Shown here: positions 16,522 through 24,666 of the stretch, piece by piece | Position numbering within the stretch: position 1 is the stretch's first letter | Layout of the letters: every line of letters starts with the position of its first letter | DNA from: Clostridia bacterium | Lineage (GTDB): Bacteria > Bacillota > Clostridia > Christensenellales > Aristaeellaceae | Reading direction: 5' to 3' | Assembly (NCBI GenBank): GCA_017532155.1 | Contig: JAFXJP010000030.1 | Coordinates: forward strand, 1 to 64,000 | Length of the DNA: 64,000 bases | Program-made: the position numbers and the translations under genes | Notes under the pieces: model-generated | What the model saw: only the letters and a program-made list of their open reading frames with translations | Database searches by the model: none | What the model was told of the DNA's origin: nothing

Positions 16522-17169
16522 TTATTTTTGGTGGTCTTGAAGCACGATCAGGGGCGGATGCTCGCTCAAATCCTCCTTGGTAATACGCAGCAGCGGCATC
16601 TGCGGCGCATCCTGCGCGTTCATCAGCGCAAGAAAATCGTTAACCGGCGCGATGGGCCAGTCGGCGTTTACTTCCGTTTTGTAATGCATGGGAATGACGA
16701 CGCGCGGAGCGAGGCGCTTGCACAGCGCCGCAGCCGAGGCAGCGTCGATGGTATAGTAGCCGCCGACGGGCACAAGGAGGATATCCACATAGCCGATGGC
16801 CTCAATGAGCGCGTCATCCCATGCGCCCAGATCGCCCAGGTGCGCGACGCGCAGACCCTCCGCCTCGATGATGAAGACCAGGTTCTTGCCGCGTTTTTTT
16901 CCTTCGCATTCGTCATGGAAAGAGGGAATGCCCAGTGCTTTCACATCGCTTGACAGGCGCGTGGCGCCTGCTTCATCGGCGATGACGATGCTGCCCTGCG
17001 CCTTTTCCGCAAAGCAATGGTCGCCGTGGCCGTGGCTGATGGTCACAGCGTCGCAAGCGACATTTGTCATCGGGTAGCCGACATGCGCGTCATAGGGATC
17101 GGTCAGGATGCGGAAGCCGTCGGCGGTTTCCAGTAAAAATTCGCTGTGGCCGTGGTGGAGAATCAGCAT
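16522..17169 (-). CDS. MBL-fold metal-dependent hydrolase (UlaG/UPF0173-like)
   Basis: 215 aa. Opens with LHHGHSEFLLETADGFRILTDPY, the start typical of the lactamase_B_3 / UlaG-like subgroup, with metal-binding SHGHGDH, later HLGDLG and PMHYKTE. Members include L-ascorbate-6-phosphate lactonase and many uncharacterised hydrolases. It is the last gene of a tightly packed three-gene minus-strand unit; its start overlaps the preceding stop by 7 nt. Substrate unknown. Confidence 0.87.
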   Translation of the reverse strand: MLILHHGHSEFLLETADGFRILTDPYDAHVGYPMTNVACDAVTISHGHGDHCFAEKAQGSIVIADEAGATRLSSDVKALGIPSFHDECEGKKRGKNLVFIIEAEGLRVAHLGDLGAWDDALIEAIGYVDILLVPVGGYYTIDAASAAALCKRLAPRVVIPMHYKTEVNADWPIAPVNDFLALMNAQDAPQMPLLRITKEDLSEHPPLIVLQDHQK

Positions 17170-17657
17170 GTTTTACCCTCCTCATTTAACAATGAAACAA
17201 TTGCGGTTGGCAGAGCTGTTTTTTGCCTTTTATATTGCGCCAGAATCGCACGAAGCTCCGGAATGAGCAAGGCCTCCTCGCCTGCGTCAAGACGCAATAG
17301 CGCGCGTTTTACAGCCTTCCACGGCTGCAGATGGGCGGGCGTTATGCCCTGCGATAACAGACTGCGGCACAGAGATTGTATTTCAAGCGGCAGATCGTTT
17401 CTGATCCTGGGCTCTGGCAGCGAAGAGATAAAGGCGAATTGCGCTTGCGGGCAAAGATCGATCAGCCAAAGGCCCTTCTCCTCTGTAATTTCAAAGCCGG
17501 CGGATTGCATGCTGTGCAGCGTTTCAGCCGTCAGATCGGGATGCCTGCGGGGAAAATCCGTAACAAAAAGCGCGCGCAGCTGTTGATCCCGGCGCAAAAA
17601 ACAATCGCCGGGCAGCAGCGCGCGCGCTGATTGCCGCCAGTTGCTGAGCGTGCTCAT
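17163..17657 (-). CDS. Conserved-context hypothetical protein
   Basis: 164 aa, soluble, no signal peptide. I do not recognise the family. The N-terminus (LSNWRQSARALLPGDCFLRR) and the two middle LP-rich segments look globular, and the C-terminal third is helical (AVKRALLRLDAGEEALLIPELRAIL). It sits between the DUF1934 gene (4-nt overlap) and the MBL hydrolase (7-nt overlap), so it is real and translationally coupled to both. Confidence 0.65.
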   Translation of the reverse strand: MSTLSNWRQSARALLPGDCFLRRDQQLRALFVTDFPRRHPDLTAETLHSMQSAGFEITEEKGLWLIDLCPQAQFAFISSLPEPRIRNDLPLEIQSLCRSLLSQGITPAHLQPWKAVKRALLRLDAGEEALLIPELRAILAQYKRQKTALPTAIVSLLNEEGKTC

Positions 17658-18097
17658 GCGCGGCGGCGGGGCGCGAAGCGGATGCGCATTTCGCGCATGG
17701 ATGCAAACTGACCCTGAATATCAAGCTGATATTTGAGCAGCACTTCTCCCTTGTCGTTCTCATCCACATTGTATTTAACATGGGTGGGATATACGCCCAT
17801 CTCCAGCGCGCCGTAGGGGGTTTCATAGTTGCCCTCAAAGCGGTTGCCCTGGGAGAAGATCATGCTGGTGCGGTAAGCGCCTTCGCGTGACATGGTGACA
17901 ACGCCGTTTTGCATGGTGAAGGTCACCTGATGTGTTTCGGCGGTATCGGGCTGCGTTTCGATGTAGCGCAGAGCCCAGGAATCCTTCTCTCCGCTCAATT
18001 CGCCGGTGGTGACCAGGCGCATTTCGTCGCTCGCTTCCTCCGCGCCGACGTCCTGCACGACGCCTACCACACTGAGCAGAACTTTCTTTCCTCTCAT
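17654..18097 (-). CDS. DUF1934 domain protein (YwiB-like)
   Basis: 147 aa. The KKVLLSVVGVVQ start and the beta-rich pattern (LVTTGEL, WALRYIET, HQVTFTMQNGVVTMSREG, MIFSQGNRFEGNYETPYG, LEMGVYPTHVKY) match DUF1934, a lipocalin-like small barrel conserved in Bacillota. Function unknown. It is the first gene of a three-gene unit with a TTGTCG-N17-TATAAT promoter just upstream. Confidence 0.85.
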   Translation of the reverse strand: MRGKKVLLSVVGVVQDVGAEEASDEMRLVTTGELSGEKDSWALRYIETQPDTAETHQVTFTMQNGVVTMSREGAYRTSMIFSQGNRFEGNYETPYGALEMGVYPTHVKYNVDENDKGEVLLKYQLDIQGQFASMREMRIRFAPRRRA

Positions 18098-18123
18098 GCC
18101 TACACCTTCCTTTCACGCCGCAC

Positions 18124-18152
18124 ATTATAACACAGATATGCTTTTTCGACAA
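18124..18152 (-). promoter_or_regulatory. Promoter of the DUF1934 unit
   Basis: On the minus strand TTGTCG (18147-18152), 17 nt, TATAAT (18124-18129). The opposite strand carries a weaker candidate (TTGTCA followed by TATATG) for the divergent secreted protein. Confidence 0.65.
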
Positions 18153-18265
18153 TGTTTTATCTTGTCAATCGTAAGAATGAATAAATATATGAGAAATTTT
18201 GGGAAGAAAGCCGCGCGCTCCGGCGTTATATAGACAAACGGGCAAACCGGAGGGAGCGAACACGA

Positions 18266-19261
18266 ATGAAGAGCATGAACCGCATTGTAAGTCTGATCCT
18301 GAGTCTGATGCTTTTTGCCGGGGCAGCGTCTGCCGACACGCTGTGGTTTTATCAGCAGGAGACTGCCGGCAAAGCTGACGGACAGAAAATGCAGTATTTG
18401 TACGACCAAAGCTGCTTCTGGGGTGAGGAAGAGGTAAAATTCCGTGCCAATGCGCTGGTGCCGGTGTATGCCTATCCTGATGAAAATGCCTGGCGCGGGG
18501 CCAATGGCAAGGCGAGTGTAGATCCCAGCGGCGGGTTTACGGCACTGGCGTGGTCGGAGGATGAGCAGTGGCTTTTGATCGACTATGAAACGAATTCCAG
18601 CCATCGCGTGGGATATATCAAAGCGCCTGAGAGTTTGCAGGCGCCGGTGGCTGTGCTGTATCCTTTGCATATTCCCATGCAGCTTGTGCGTGATACGCAT
18701 GTGACGGATGAGCCCAACGGCGCGCAAAAGAGCATTGCGCAGCTGGAAGCGGGCGAAACAGTGGATGTGCTGGGCTATACGGATGCATACTGGGCGTATG
18801 CAGAAGTTGAAATCGACGGCAAAAAAGCAAGGGCGTTTTTGCCGATCATGAACCTTGCGATGCCCGAGGAAACGACACATACCGAAGTGATGGAAAAGCT
18901 GCAGGGAATGTGGGTGTTTATCGGCGGCGCGGAGCTTCTGGGCTACGGCGCAATCTTTGACGGCAAGGGCAGCGTGCAGATTTGCGATACAGAGGATCTT
19001 GGCGACGAGGAAATCAATTCGCTGATCATCCGCAAGGACAGTGCGCCGCTTGCATATCGCGTGTACGAAAATGCACTGGGGGAAAAGCGCTATCCCAATT
19101 GCCCGTATGTGCTGGAAATTGAAAGCGCGGAGCATATCAGCCGCTATGGATTGCAGCTGGAGACGGAAGAAAATGGCCGGGAAAGGCTTTCGCTGATCAT
19201 CGCCGAGGCCGGCGGCGGAGGCTATGAGCGTGTGCAAACAATTGAAGTGACACAGGAATGA
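18266..19261 (+). CDS. Secreted SH3-like protein
   Basis: 331 aa with a signal peptide (MKSMNRIVSLILSLMLFAGA, cleavage near ASA). GGAGGG lies about 10 nt before the ATG. The body contains two SH3-like stretches: one around ALVPVYAYPDENAWRG to VGYIKAPE, and another around HIPMQLVRDTHVTDEPNGAQ to ARAFLPIMNLA. The C-terminal 120 residues form an acidic beta-rich domain of unknown type. Likely exported and wall-associated by analogy with the gene at 767. It is followed immediately by the hairpin array. Confidence 0.8.
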   Translation: MKSMNRIVSLILSLMLFAGAASADTLWFYQQETAGKADGQKMQYLYDQSCFWGEEEVKFRANALVPVYAYPDENAWRGANGKASVDPSGGFTALAWSEDEQWLLIDYETNSSHRVGYIKAPESLQAPVAVLYPLHIPMQLVRDTHVTDEPNGAQKSIAQLEAGETVDVLGYTDAYWAYAEVEIDGKKARAFLPIMNLAMPEETTHTEVMEKLQGMWVFIGGAELLGYGAIFDGKGSVQICDTEDLGDEEINSLIIRKDSAPLAYRVYENALGEKRYPNCPYVLEIESAEHISRYGLQLETEENGRERLSLIIAEAGGGGYERVQTIEVTQE

Positions 19262-19264
19262 GAA

Positions 19265-19552
19265 TGAGCCTGCTCCTTGCGAGCAGGCTTCAGTCTGTCA
19301 ACAAAATCATATCTGACTCAGCGGGATGCAATGAAGGGCGGCCAGCCCTTCATTTTAATTCCGCAGGGGTGGCTTTGCCACCCTGAGGAGCAGTTGAAAT
19401 ACTGCTTCCTATATCATTTTCCGGCCGTGAGGCGCAGCCTCACAGGAAAATGATGCTCCGCATGAAAGTCTGCTTTAGCTGACTTTCGTGCGCAGGGTGT
19501 CGAAAATATTTTTTCGACACCCTGGAGCCTGCTCCTTGCGAGCAGGCTTTTT
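19265..19552. repeat. Array of tandem perfect hairpins flanked by a duplicated hairpin
   Basis: No gene in this stretch. It is a row of inverted repeats: AGCCTGCTC-N5-GAGCAGGCT (19267-19289); ATGAAGGGC-N5-GCCCTTCAT (19331-19353); GGTGGC-TTT-GCCACC (about 19367-19384); a GCAGT/ACTGC stem (19387-19409); GTGAGGC-GCA-GCCTCAC nested in TCATTTTCC/GGAAAATGA (19414-19453); GCATGAAAGTC/GACTTTCGTGC (19460-19491); CAGGGTGTCGAAAA-N4-TTTTCGACACCCTG (19493-19524). An exact second copy of the first hairpin (19526-19548) is followed by TTTTT. The last copy can act as terminator of the SH3 gene. The duplicated flank suggests an inserted or amplified non-coding repeat element. Confidence 0.75.
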
Positions 19553-19602
19553 GCTGGCATGGCAAACTGCCTCCGGGCGTATGCTGAAGGGAGGTGAAGG
19601 CC

Positions 19603-20991
19603 ATGCATTGGATCAAAGAATGGCTGTGCGGCCCGGCGGGCGCGGGAGCGCTGCTGCTGACCGGTGTGCTTTTGAGTCTGCGGCTGCGTTTTGTGCAGAT
19701 CAGGCAACTGCCGCAAGCGCTGCGGAGTATTTTTGCCTGCAATCGCGATGCCTGTGGCTGCGGCGCGATTTCTCCCATGCAGTCTGTGTGCACGGCGCTG
19801 GCCGGTACGATGGGCACGGGCAATATCGCCGGTGTGGCAGGCGCTATCGCATTGGGCGGGCCCGGGGCGGTGGGCTGGATGTGGCTGGCTGCCTTCTTTG
19901 GCATGGCGACCAAATATGCCGAGGTGGCGCTGGCGGTACGTTGCCGGCGGAAAAATGCGCAGGGCGAGTGGGTCGGCGGGCCGATGTATGTCATAGAGAC
20001 TGTGCTGGGGAAAAAGGCGCGGCCGCTGGCCAAAGCATTTTGCGTATGCGGTGTGCTTGCGTCCCTGGGGATGGGCAATGCCGCGCAGGTCAATACGCTG
20101 TGCGGCAGCCTTTGTACGCTGGTGCAGACGTATGGAGGGAGGATGGATGTATCTGTACTGCGACTGGCGGCTGGCGGGGTGCTGGCGGTCATTACTGCGC
20201 TGATGGTGCTGGGCGGCATGCGCCGCATCGCCTGCGCGGCGGAGAGAATCATGCCGTTTGTAAGCATTGTGTATGTGCTTTGCATGCTGGCGGTGATTGC
20301 AGCGCATGCCGGGCGGATTATCCCGGTGCTGGGGATGATTTTCCGTGCGATGCTTTCTCCGCAGGCAGCGCTGGGCGGCGCGGCGGGCATCACACTGAAG
20401 ACGGCGATTGGCACGGGCGTGACGCGCGGAATATTTACCAATGAGGCGGGCATGGGCTCATCAGCGATTGCCCACGCGGCGGCGCATGGCGCAGAGCCGC
20501 ATACGCAGGGGCTTTGGGGAATTTTTGAGGTGTTTGCAGATACCTTTGTGATGTGCACGCTGACGGCGCTGGGGATTCTTACAAGCGGCTGCGAGATTCC
20601 CTATGGGCAGGCGGCGGGCGCGGAGGTGACCATGCAGGCGATTGCCACCGTCTTTGGCGGGCGGATGAGCGCGCTGCTGATCACGCTGTGCATGGCGTGC
20701 TTTGCGCTGTCAACGCTGCTGGCGTGGAGCTATTATGGCATGCGGTGCATGGAGTATCTGTGGAAGGGTCGGGGCGTGCGGGGATATTTGTGGATGTTTT
20801 CCCTGCTTACAGCGCCCTTTGCTGTGATGGATGCGGCGCAAATGTGGGAGATGGCGGAGGTTTTTACCGTCATGATGGCGCTGTGCAATATTCCTGTGCT
20901 GTGCCTGAGTACTTTTCCATGGATGAAAATGGAGAAAAAGACGGACAAACATATTGCGAAACGCGGTTTTGCAGGGTATACTGGAGAGTAG
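19603..20991 (+). CDS. Alanine/glycine:cation symporter (AGCS family)
   Basis: 462 aa integral membrane protein. ATG at 19603 is used because GGGAGG ends 8 nt upstream; the GTG at 19594 lies inside that site. AGCS hallmarks are SVCTALAGTMGTGNIAGVAGAIALGGPGA (spread over two blocks), WMWLAAFFGMATKYAEVALA and TRGIFTNEAGMGSSAIAHAAA. About 10-11 transmembrane segments are visible. It imports alanine or glycine with sodium. It lies upstream of a serine dehydratase operon, so an amino-acid catabolic link is possible. Confidence 0.92.
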   Translation: MHWIKEWLCGPAGAGALLLTGVLLSLRLRFVQIRQLPQALRSIFACNRDACGCGAISPMQSVCTALAGTMGTGNIAGVAGAIALGGPGAVGWMWLAAFFGMATKYAEVALAVRCRRKNAQGEWVGGPMYVIETVLGKKARPLAKAFCVCGVLASLGMGNAAQVNTLCGSLCTLVQTYGGRMDVSVLRLAAGGVLAVITALMVLGGMRRIACAAERIMPFVSIVYVLCMLAVIAAHAGRIIPVLGMIFRAMLSPQAALGGAAGITLKTAIGTGVTRGIFTNEAGMGSSAIAHAAAHGAEPHTQGLWGIFEVFADTFVMCTLTALGILTSGCEIPYGQAAGAEVTMQAIATVFGGRMSALLITLCMACFALSTLLAWSYYGMRCMEYLWKGRGVRGYLWMFSLLTAPFAVMDAAQMWEMAEVFTVMMALCNIPVLCLSTFPWMKMEKKTDKHIAKRGFAGYTGE

Positions 20992-21030
20992 GAAAATATC
21001 TATTTTTCTGCAGAAAGAGGACATGTATCA

Positions 21031-21834
21031 ATGGCTTATTTGTACGAAACCCATCTGCATTCGATGGAGGGCAGTGCCTGCGGCAGGGTCAGTGGCCGTG
21101 ATTATGTGAAATTTTATCAGGATGAAGGCTACGACGGTATTTTTATTACCGATCATTTTTATAACGGCAATTGCCGTCCGGACCGTGAGCTGCCCTGGGA
21201 GGAATGGGTTCATCAGTATTGCCGCGGCTATGAGGTCGCAAAGGAAGAAGGCGACCGGCTTGGTATGAAGGTGTTCTTCGGCCTGGAGGAACGCTTTGAT
21301 AATCATGGTCAGGGATACGATGACGAATGGCTGATTTACGGTCTGGACAAGGCCTATTTGCTTGCGCATCCGGATATGCGCACCTGGTCGCGTGCAGATT
21401 ATCTGAAGAATGTGCATGAAGCGGGCGGCTGCTGCGTGCAGGCGCATCCCTTCCGCAATCGTGATTATATCGGCGCCTTCCGCCTGACGCTGGGTGTGGA
21501 CGCCGTTGAGGGCTATAATGCCAACAACAAGCCTGAGGCGGATGTGACGGCGCAGCTGTACGCGAAGAAAAATCATCTGGTGATGGTGGCGGGCGGCGAT
21601 GTGCATTTCTGCGGGCATGTGCCGCCGGAGCGCAAGGCGGGCGTCAGGTTTGAGCAGCCGCTGGAGAGCGCGCAGGATTATGTTGAGGCCATTTTGCAGC
21701 GCAAGCCTTTTACGCTGCAAAAGCCTGAGGGCTATCCGGATCTGTCCATGCCCATTCCGCCCTTTGAAAAGCCGGTGATTATTTATGACAGGCAGGGCAA
21801 TCTGACAGACTGGGATATTTCAGCTGTTCTTTAA
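21031..21834 (+). CDS. PHP domain metal-dependent hydrolase
   Basis: 267 aa. Polymerase-and-histidinol-phosphatase signature residues are present in order: ETHLHSMEGSACG, FITDHFYN, GLEERFD, CVQAHPFRN, and C-terminal GGDVHF. These ligate two or three metals, and the family hydrolyses phosphoesters. Substrate unknown. It has its own ribosome-binding site (AGAGGA) and sits 40 nt after the symporter. An operon with it is possible but not certain. Confidence 0.87.
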   Translation: MAYLYETHLHSMEGSACGRVSGRDYVKFYQDEGYDGIFITDHFYNGNCRPDRELPWEEWVHQYCRGYEVAKEEGDRLGMKVFFGLEERFDNHGQGYDDEWLIYGLDKAYLLAHPDMRTWSRADYLKNVHEAGGCCVQAHPFRNRDYIGAFRLTLGVDAVEGYNANNKPEADVTAQLYAKKNHLVMVAGGDVHFCGHVPPERKAGVRFEQPLESAQDYVEAILQRKPFTLQKPEGYPDLSMPIPPFEKPVIIYDRQGNLTDWDISAVL

Positions 21835-21957
21835 TAAGTGGAGAGATAAGGTTAAATTTGGATGATATTTATTTCGTAAGTGGGAATTGACTGACAAAAT
21901 TCTGCAATTATTTGCCTCTATGTGTTAAAATATTTCAGTATGACGGGAGAAGTGCCT

Positions 21958-22617
21958 ATGAATCTGTTTGATATCATCGGGCCGATCATGATCGGCCCTT
22001 CCTCCTCGCATACGGCGGGCGCTGCGCGCATCGGGCGCGTAACGCGCATGCTGCTGGGCGAAGAAGTGAAAAAGGCGGAGATTTATTTTCATGGATCATT
22101 CGCAAAAACCTGGGAAGGCCACGGCGCGGATCGTGCGGTAATTGGCGGCCTGCTGGGGCTGTCGGTAGCGGATGAGCGCATGCGCCTGAGCCGCGAGCTG
22201 GCGGCGGAAAAAGGCATGGCGTATACGATCGAACCCATTCAGCTGCGCGAGGCGCATCCCAACACCGTCATTATCAATGCCTTTGGCGCAGGCGGTAAGC
22301 AGGTGAAGGTGCAGGCGGCGTCGGTGGGCGGCGGCAGCATTTTTGTGCAGTATCTCAATGATATGGAGGTTGGCTTCTCGGGCGAGCGTACTACGCTGAT
22401 CATCCAGCACCGCGATACGCCCGGCGCCATTGCGCAGGTCAGCCAGATGCTGGCCTGGGCCAGAATGAACATCGCCACCATGCGCGTATTCCGCGAGGAT
22501 AAGGGCGGCCGTGCGGTGATGGCGCTGGAGCTGGACAGCGTGCCGGAGGACAAGCTGCTGACCTCGCTGCGCGCGATGGACGCCTTTGAAAATGTAACGC
22601 TGCTGGAAAAGCTGTAA
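21958..22617 (+). CDS. sdaAB: L-serine dehydratase, iron-sulfur-dependent, beta subunit
   Basis: 219 aa. The start at 21958 follows GGGAGAAG and gives the standard MNLFDIIGP beginning; the upstream ATG at 21922 overlaps the predicted -10 region (extended -10 TGTTAAAAT). GPSSSHTAGAARIG is the diagnostic beta-subunit motif. The C-terminal ACT domain (TLIIQHRDTPGAIAQVSQML) binds amino-acid effectors. With SdaAA it converts L-serine to pyruvate and ammonia. The subunits are separate genes, as in Clostridia and Bacillus. Confidence 0.95.
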   Translation: MNLFDIIGPIMIGPSSSHTAGAARIGRVTRMLLGEEVKKAEIYFHGSFAKTWEGHGADRAVIGGLLGLSVADERMRLSRELAAEKGMAYTIEPIQLREAHPNTVIINAFGAGGKQVKVQAASVGGGSIFVQYLNDMEVGFSGERTTLIIQHRDTPGAIAQVSQMLAWARMNIATMRVFREDKGGRAVMALELDSVPEDKLLTSLRAMDAFENVTLLEKL

Positions 22618-22630
22618 GGAGAAAAATAAG

Positions 22631-23476
22631 ATGGATCATTCCGTAAAGAGTCTGCTGGAGCAGGCCGGGGGAAATATTGCAGCCATTGCGCGCCAATGGC
22701 AGCTGCAGAATGATGTTCATGCGCAGTCCGTGGAGGAACTGGACGCTTACATGCACGAAGTGCTGTCGGTGATGCGGGATTCTGCCGTGAAAGGCATGGA
22801 AAAGGATCTGCGCTCTGTCCGCGGCCTGACGGGCGGCAACGCATATAAGCTGATGGAAGGCGTGAAGGCAGGAAAGACAGCCGGCGGCAGCCTGATTGGC
22901 CGTATGGCGGCGCGTGCACTGGCTGTGGCTGAGTGCAATGCTGCCATGGGCCGCATTGTGGCAGCGCCGACAGCGGGCGCCTGCGGTATTCTGCCGGCGG
23001 TGCTTTTGACGCTGCAGGAGGAGTACGGTTATACAGACGATCAGCTGGTGAATGCGCTCTACGTTGCCGGTGCTTTCGGTCTGGTGATTGCGCACCGCGC
23101 CAGCATATCGGGCGCGCAGGGCGGCTGCCAGGCGGAGTGCGGCAGTGCAGCGGGCATGGCTGCGGCAGCGATCGTTTATTTGAAGGGCGGCGATGCGGCG
23201 CAAGCAGCAGACGCCTGTTCCTTTGCACTGATGAATCTGCTGGGTCTGGTATGTGATCCGGTCAAGGGCCTGGTGGAGGTGCCGTGCGTGTTCCGCAATG
23301 TCGGGGCGATTTCCATTGCGCTGACGGCGGCGGATATGGCGCTTAGCGGCATTGTGTGTCCCATTCCCTGTGATGAAGTAATTGACGCGATGCGACAGGT
23401 GGGCGATGCACTGCCTTCCTCGCTGCGCGAGACGGGCGAGGGCGGCTGCGCAGGCTGCCCCTCGATGTGTAAGTGA
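22631..23476 (+). CDS. sdaAA: L-serine dehydratase, iron-sulfur-dependent, alpha subunit
   Basis: 281 aa, catalytic subunit with an oxygen-labile [4Fe-4S] cluster. Family motifs include KLMEGVKAGKTAGGSLIG, VAAPTAGACGILPAVL and GGCQAECGSAAGMAAAA. The C-terminal GGCAGCPSM supplies further cluster cysteines. AAGGAG lies 8 nt upstream. It follows SdaAB by 13 nt and is followed by nagA after 1 nt, so all three are one transcript. Implies serine catabolism to pyruvate and an anaerobic lifestyle. Confidence 0.95.
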   Translation: MDHSVKSLLEQAGGNIAAIARQWQLQNDVHAQSVEELDAYMHEVLSVMRDSAVKGMEKDLRSVRGLTGGNAYKLMEGVKAGKTAGGSLIGRMAARALAVAECNAAMGRIVAAPTAGACGILPAVLLTLQEEYGYTDDQLVNALYVAGAFGLVIAHRASISGAQGGCQAECGSAAGMAAAAIVYLKGGDAAQAADACSFALMNLLGLVCDPVKGLVEVPCVFRNVGAISIALTAADMALSGIVCPIPCDEVIDAMRQVGDALPSSLRETGEGGCAGCPSMCK

Positions 23477-23477
23477 T

Positions 23478-24611
23478 ATGAAAGCAATTATTAACGGAAA
23501 AATCATTCTCAAAGACGGCATTGTAGAAAACAAGGCGCTGCTCTTTGATGACAAAATCATTGGCCTTGCGGATGACGCCGCCGCGGCGGACGAGATCATC
23601 GACGCGCAGGGCATGTATGTGTCGCCCGGCTTTGTGGATGTGCACATTCACGGATATCTGGGCGAGGATGCTTCCGACGGCAGCGAGGAAGGGCTGCGCC
23701 GCATGGCGCAGGGCGTTTTGCAAAATGGCGTAACGTCCTTCCTGCCCACCACCATGACGGTGGCGTGGAGCGAAATTGAAAAGGCGTTTGAGGCGATTCG
23801 CCGTCTGATGCCGGAGAGCCGCACGGCGGATTTCTCGGGTGCGCAGATTCTGGGCTGTCATGCCGAAGGTCCGTTCATCAATCCCTCCAAGAAGGGCGCC
23901 CAGGCGGCGGAGGCAATCCTGCCGCCGGATGCGGAGAAACTGCTTGCGCACAAGGATGTTGTGCGCATGGTGACCTTTGCGCCTGAGATGCCGGGTGGCG
24001 TTGACTTTGCGCAGAAGATCAGGCAAGAGAGCGATATCGTTTTGTCCATTGGCCACACCAACGCCACCTATGAAGAGGCGATGGCGGCAATCGATGCGGG
24101 CGCGGATCATATAACGCACACGTTCAACGCTATGAGCGCTTTGTCGCATCGTGCTCCGGGCGTGGTTGGCGCGGCATTTTGCTCGGATGCGTACTGCGAG
24201 TTGATTGCAGATACCTTCCATATTCATCCCGGTTTGTTCAAGTTTTTCAACAAGACCAAGGGCGATAAGCTGGTGCTGATTACAGACTGCACGCGTGCGG
24301 GCGGTCTGCAGGACGGCGAATACACGCTGGGCGGCCAGCCGATCTTCGTCAAGGGTATCGAATGTCGTCTGGCGGATGGCACAATTGCCGGCAGCGTGCT
24401 GAAGATGAACGACGCGGTGCGGAATTTCCGCGATCATGCGGGCGTGTCTCTTTGCGAGGCGGTCAATTGCGCTTCGCTGTATGCAGCGCGCTCCATCGGC
24501 GCAGATGCATGCAAGGGCTCGCTGGAGGCGGGCAAGGACGCCGATGTGGTGTTAATGGACGAGGCGTGCAATGTGCATGCAGTGTTTGTGTGCGGTGTGA
24601 AGAAAGTATAA
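23478..24611 (+). CDS. nagA: N-acetylglucosamine-6-phosphate deacetylase
   Basis: 377 aa from the ATG at 23478, which starts 1 nt after the sdaAA stop. An in-frame extension upstream lies wholly within sdaAA and is rejected. Amidohydrolase TIM barrel with DVHIHG, Glu in GCHAEGPFI, His in IGHTNATYEE, HTFNAMSAL, and catalytic Asp in ITDCTRAGG. Removes acetate from GlcNAc-6-P in amino-sugar recycling. No nagB is nearby. Coupling to serine dehydratase suggests a joint amino-sugar/amino-acid catabolic unit. Confidence 0.93.
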   Translation: MKAIINGKIILKDGIVENKALLFDDKIIGLADDAAAADEIIDAQGMYVSPGFVDVHIHGYLGEDASDGSEEGLRRMAQGVLQNGVTSFLPTTMTVAWSEIEKAFEAIRRLMPESRTADFSGAQILGCHAEGPFINPSKKGAQAAEAILPPDAEKLLAHKDVVRMVTFAPEMPGGVDFAQKIRQESDIVLSIGHTNATYEEAMAAIDAGADHITHTFNAMSALSHRAPGVVGAAFCSDAYCELIADTFHIHPGLFKFFNKTKGDKLVLITDCTRAGGLQDGEYTLGGQPIFVKGIECRLADGTIAGSVLKMNDAVRNFRDHAGVSLCEAVNCASLYAARSIGADACKGSLEAGKDADVVLMDEACNVHAVFVCGVKKV

Positions 24612-24666
24612 AGACGATGAAAAAGCGATGTTTTTCATCTAAACAGTATATTTTGAGGTGACTGCC

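Noticed and set aside
18125..19237. 370-codon minus-strand frame opposite the secreted SH3-like protein
   Set aside because: Covers the divergent promoter region and overlaps a gene with a signal peptide; no domain.
19265..19552. CRISPR array
   Set aside because: The inverted repeats differ from each other, with no repeated direct repeats or spacers, and no cas genes.
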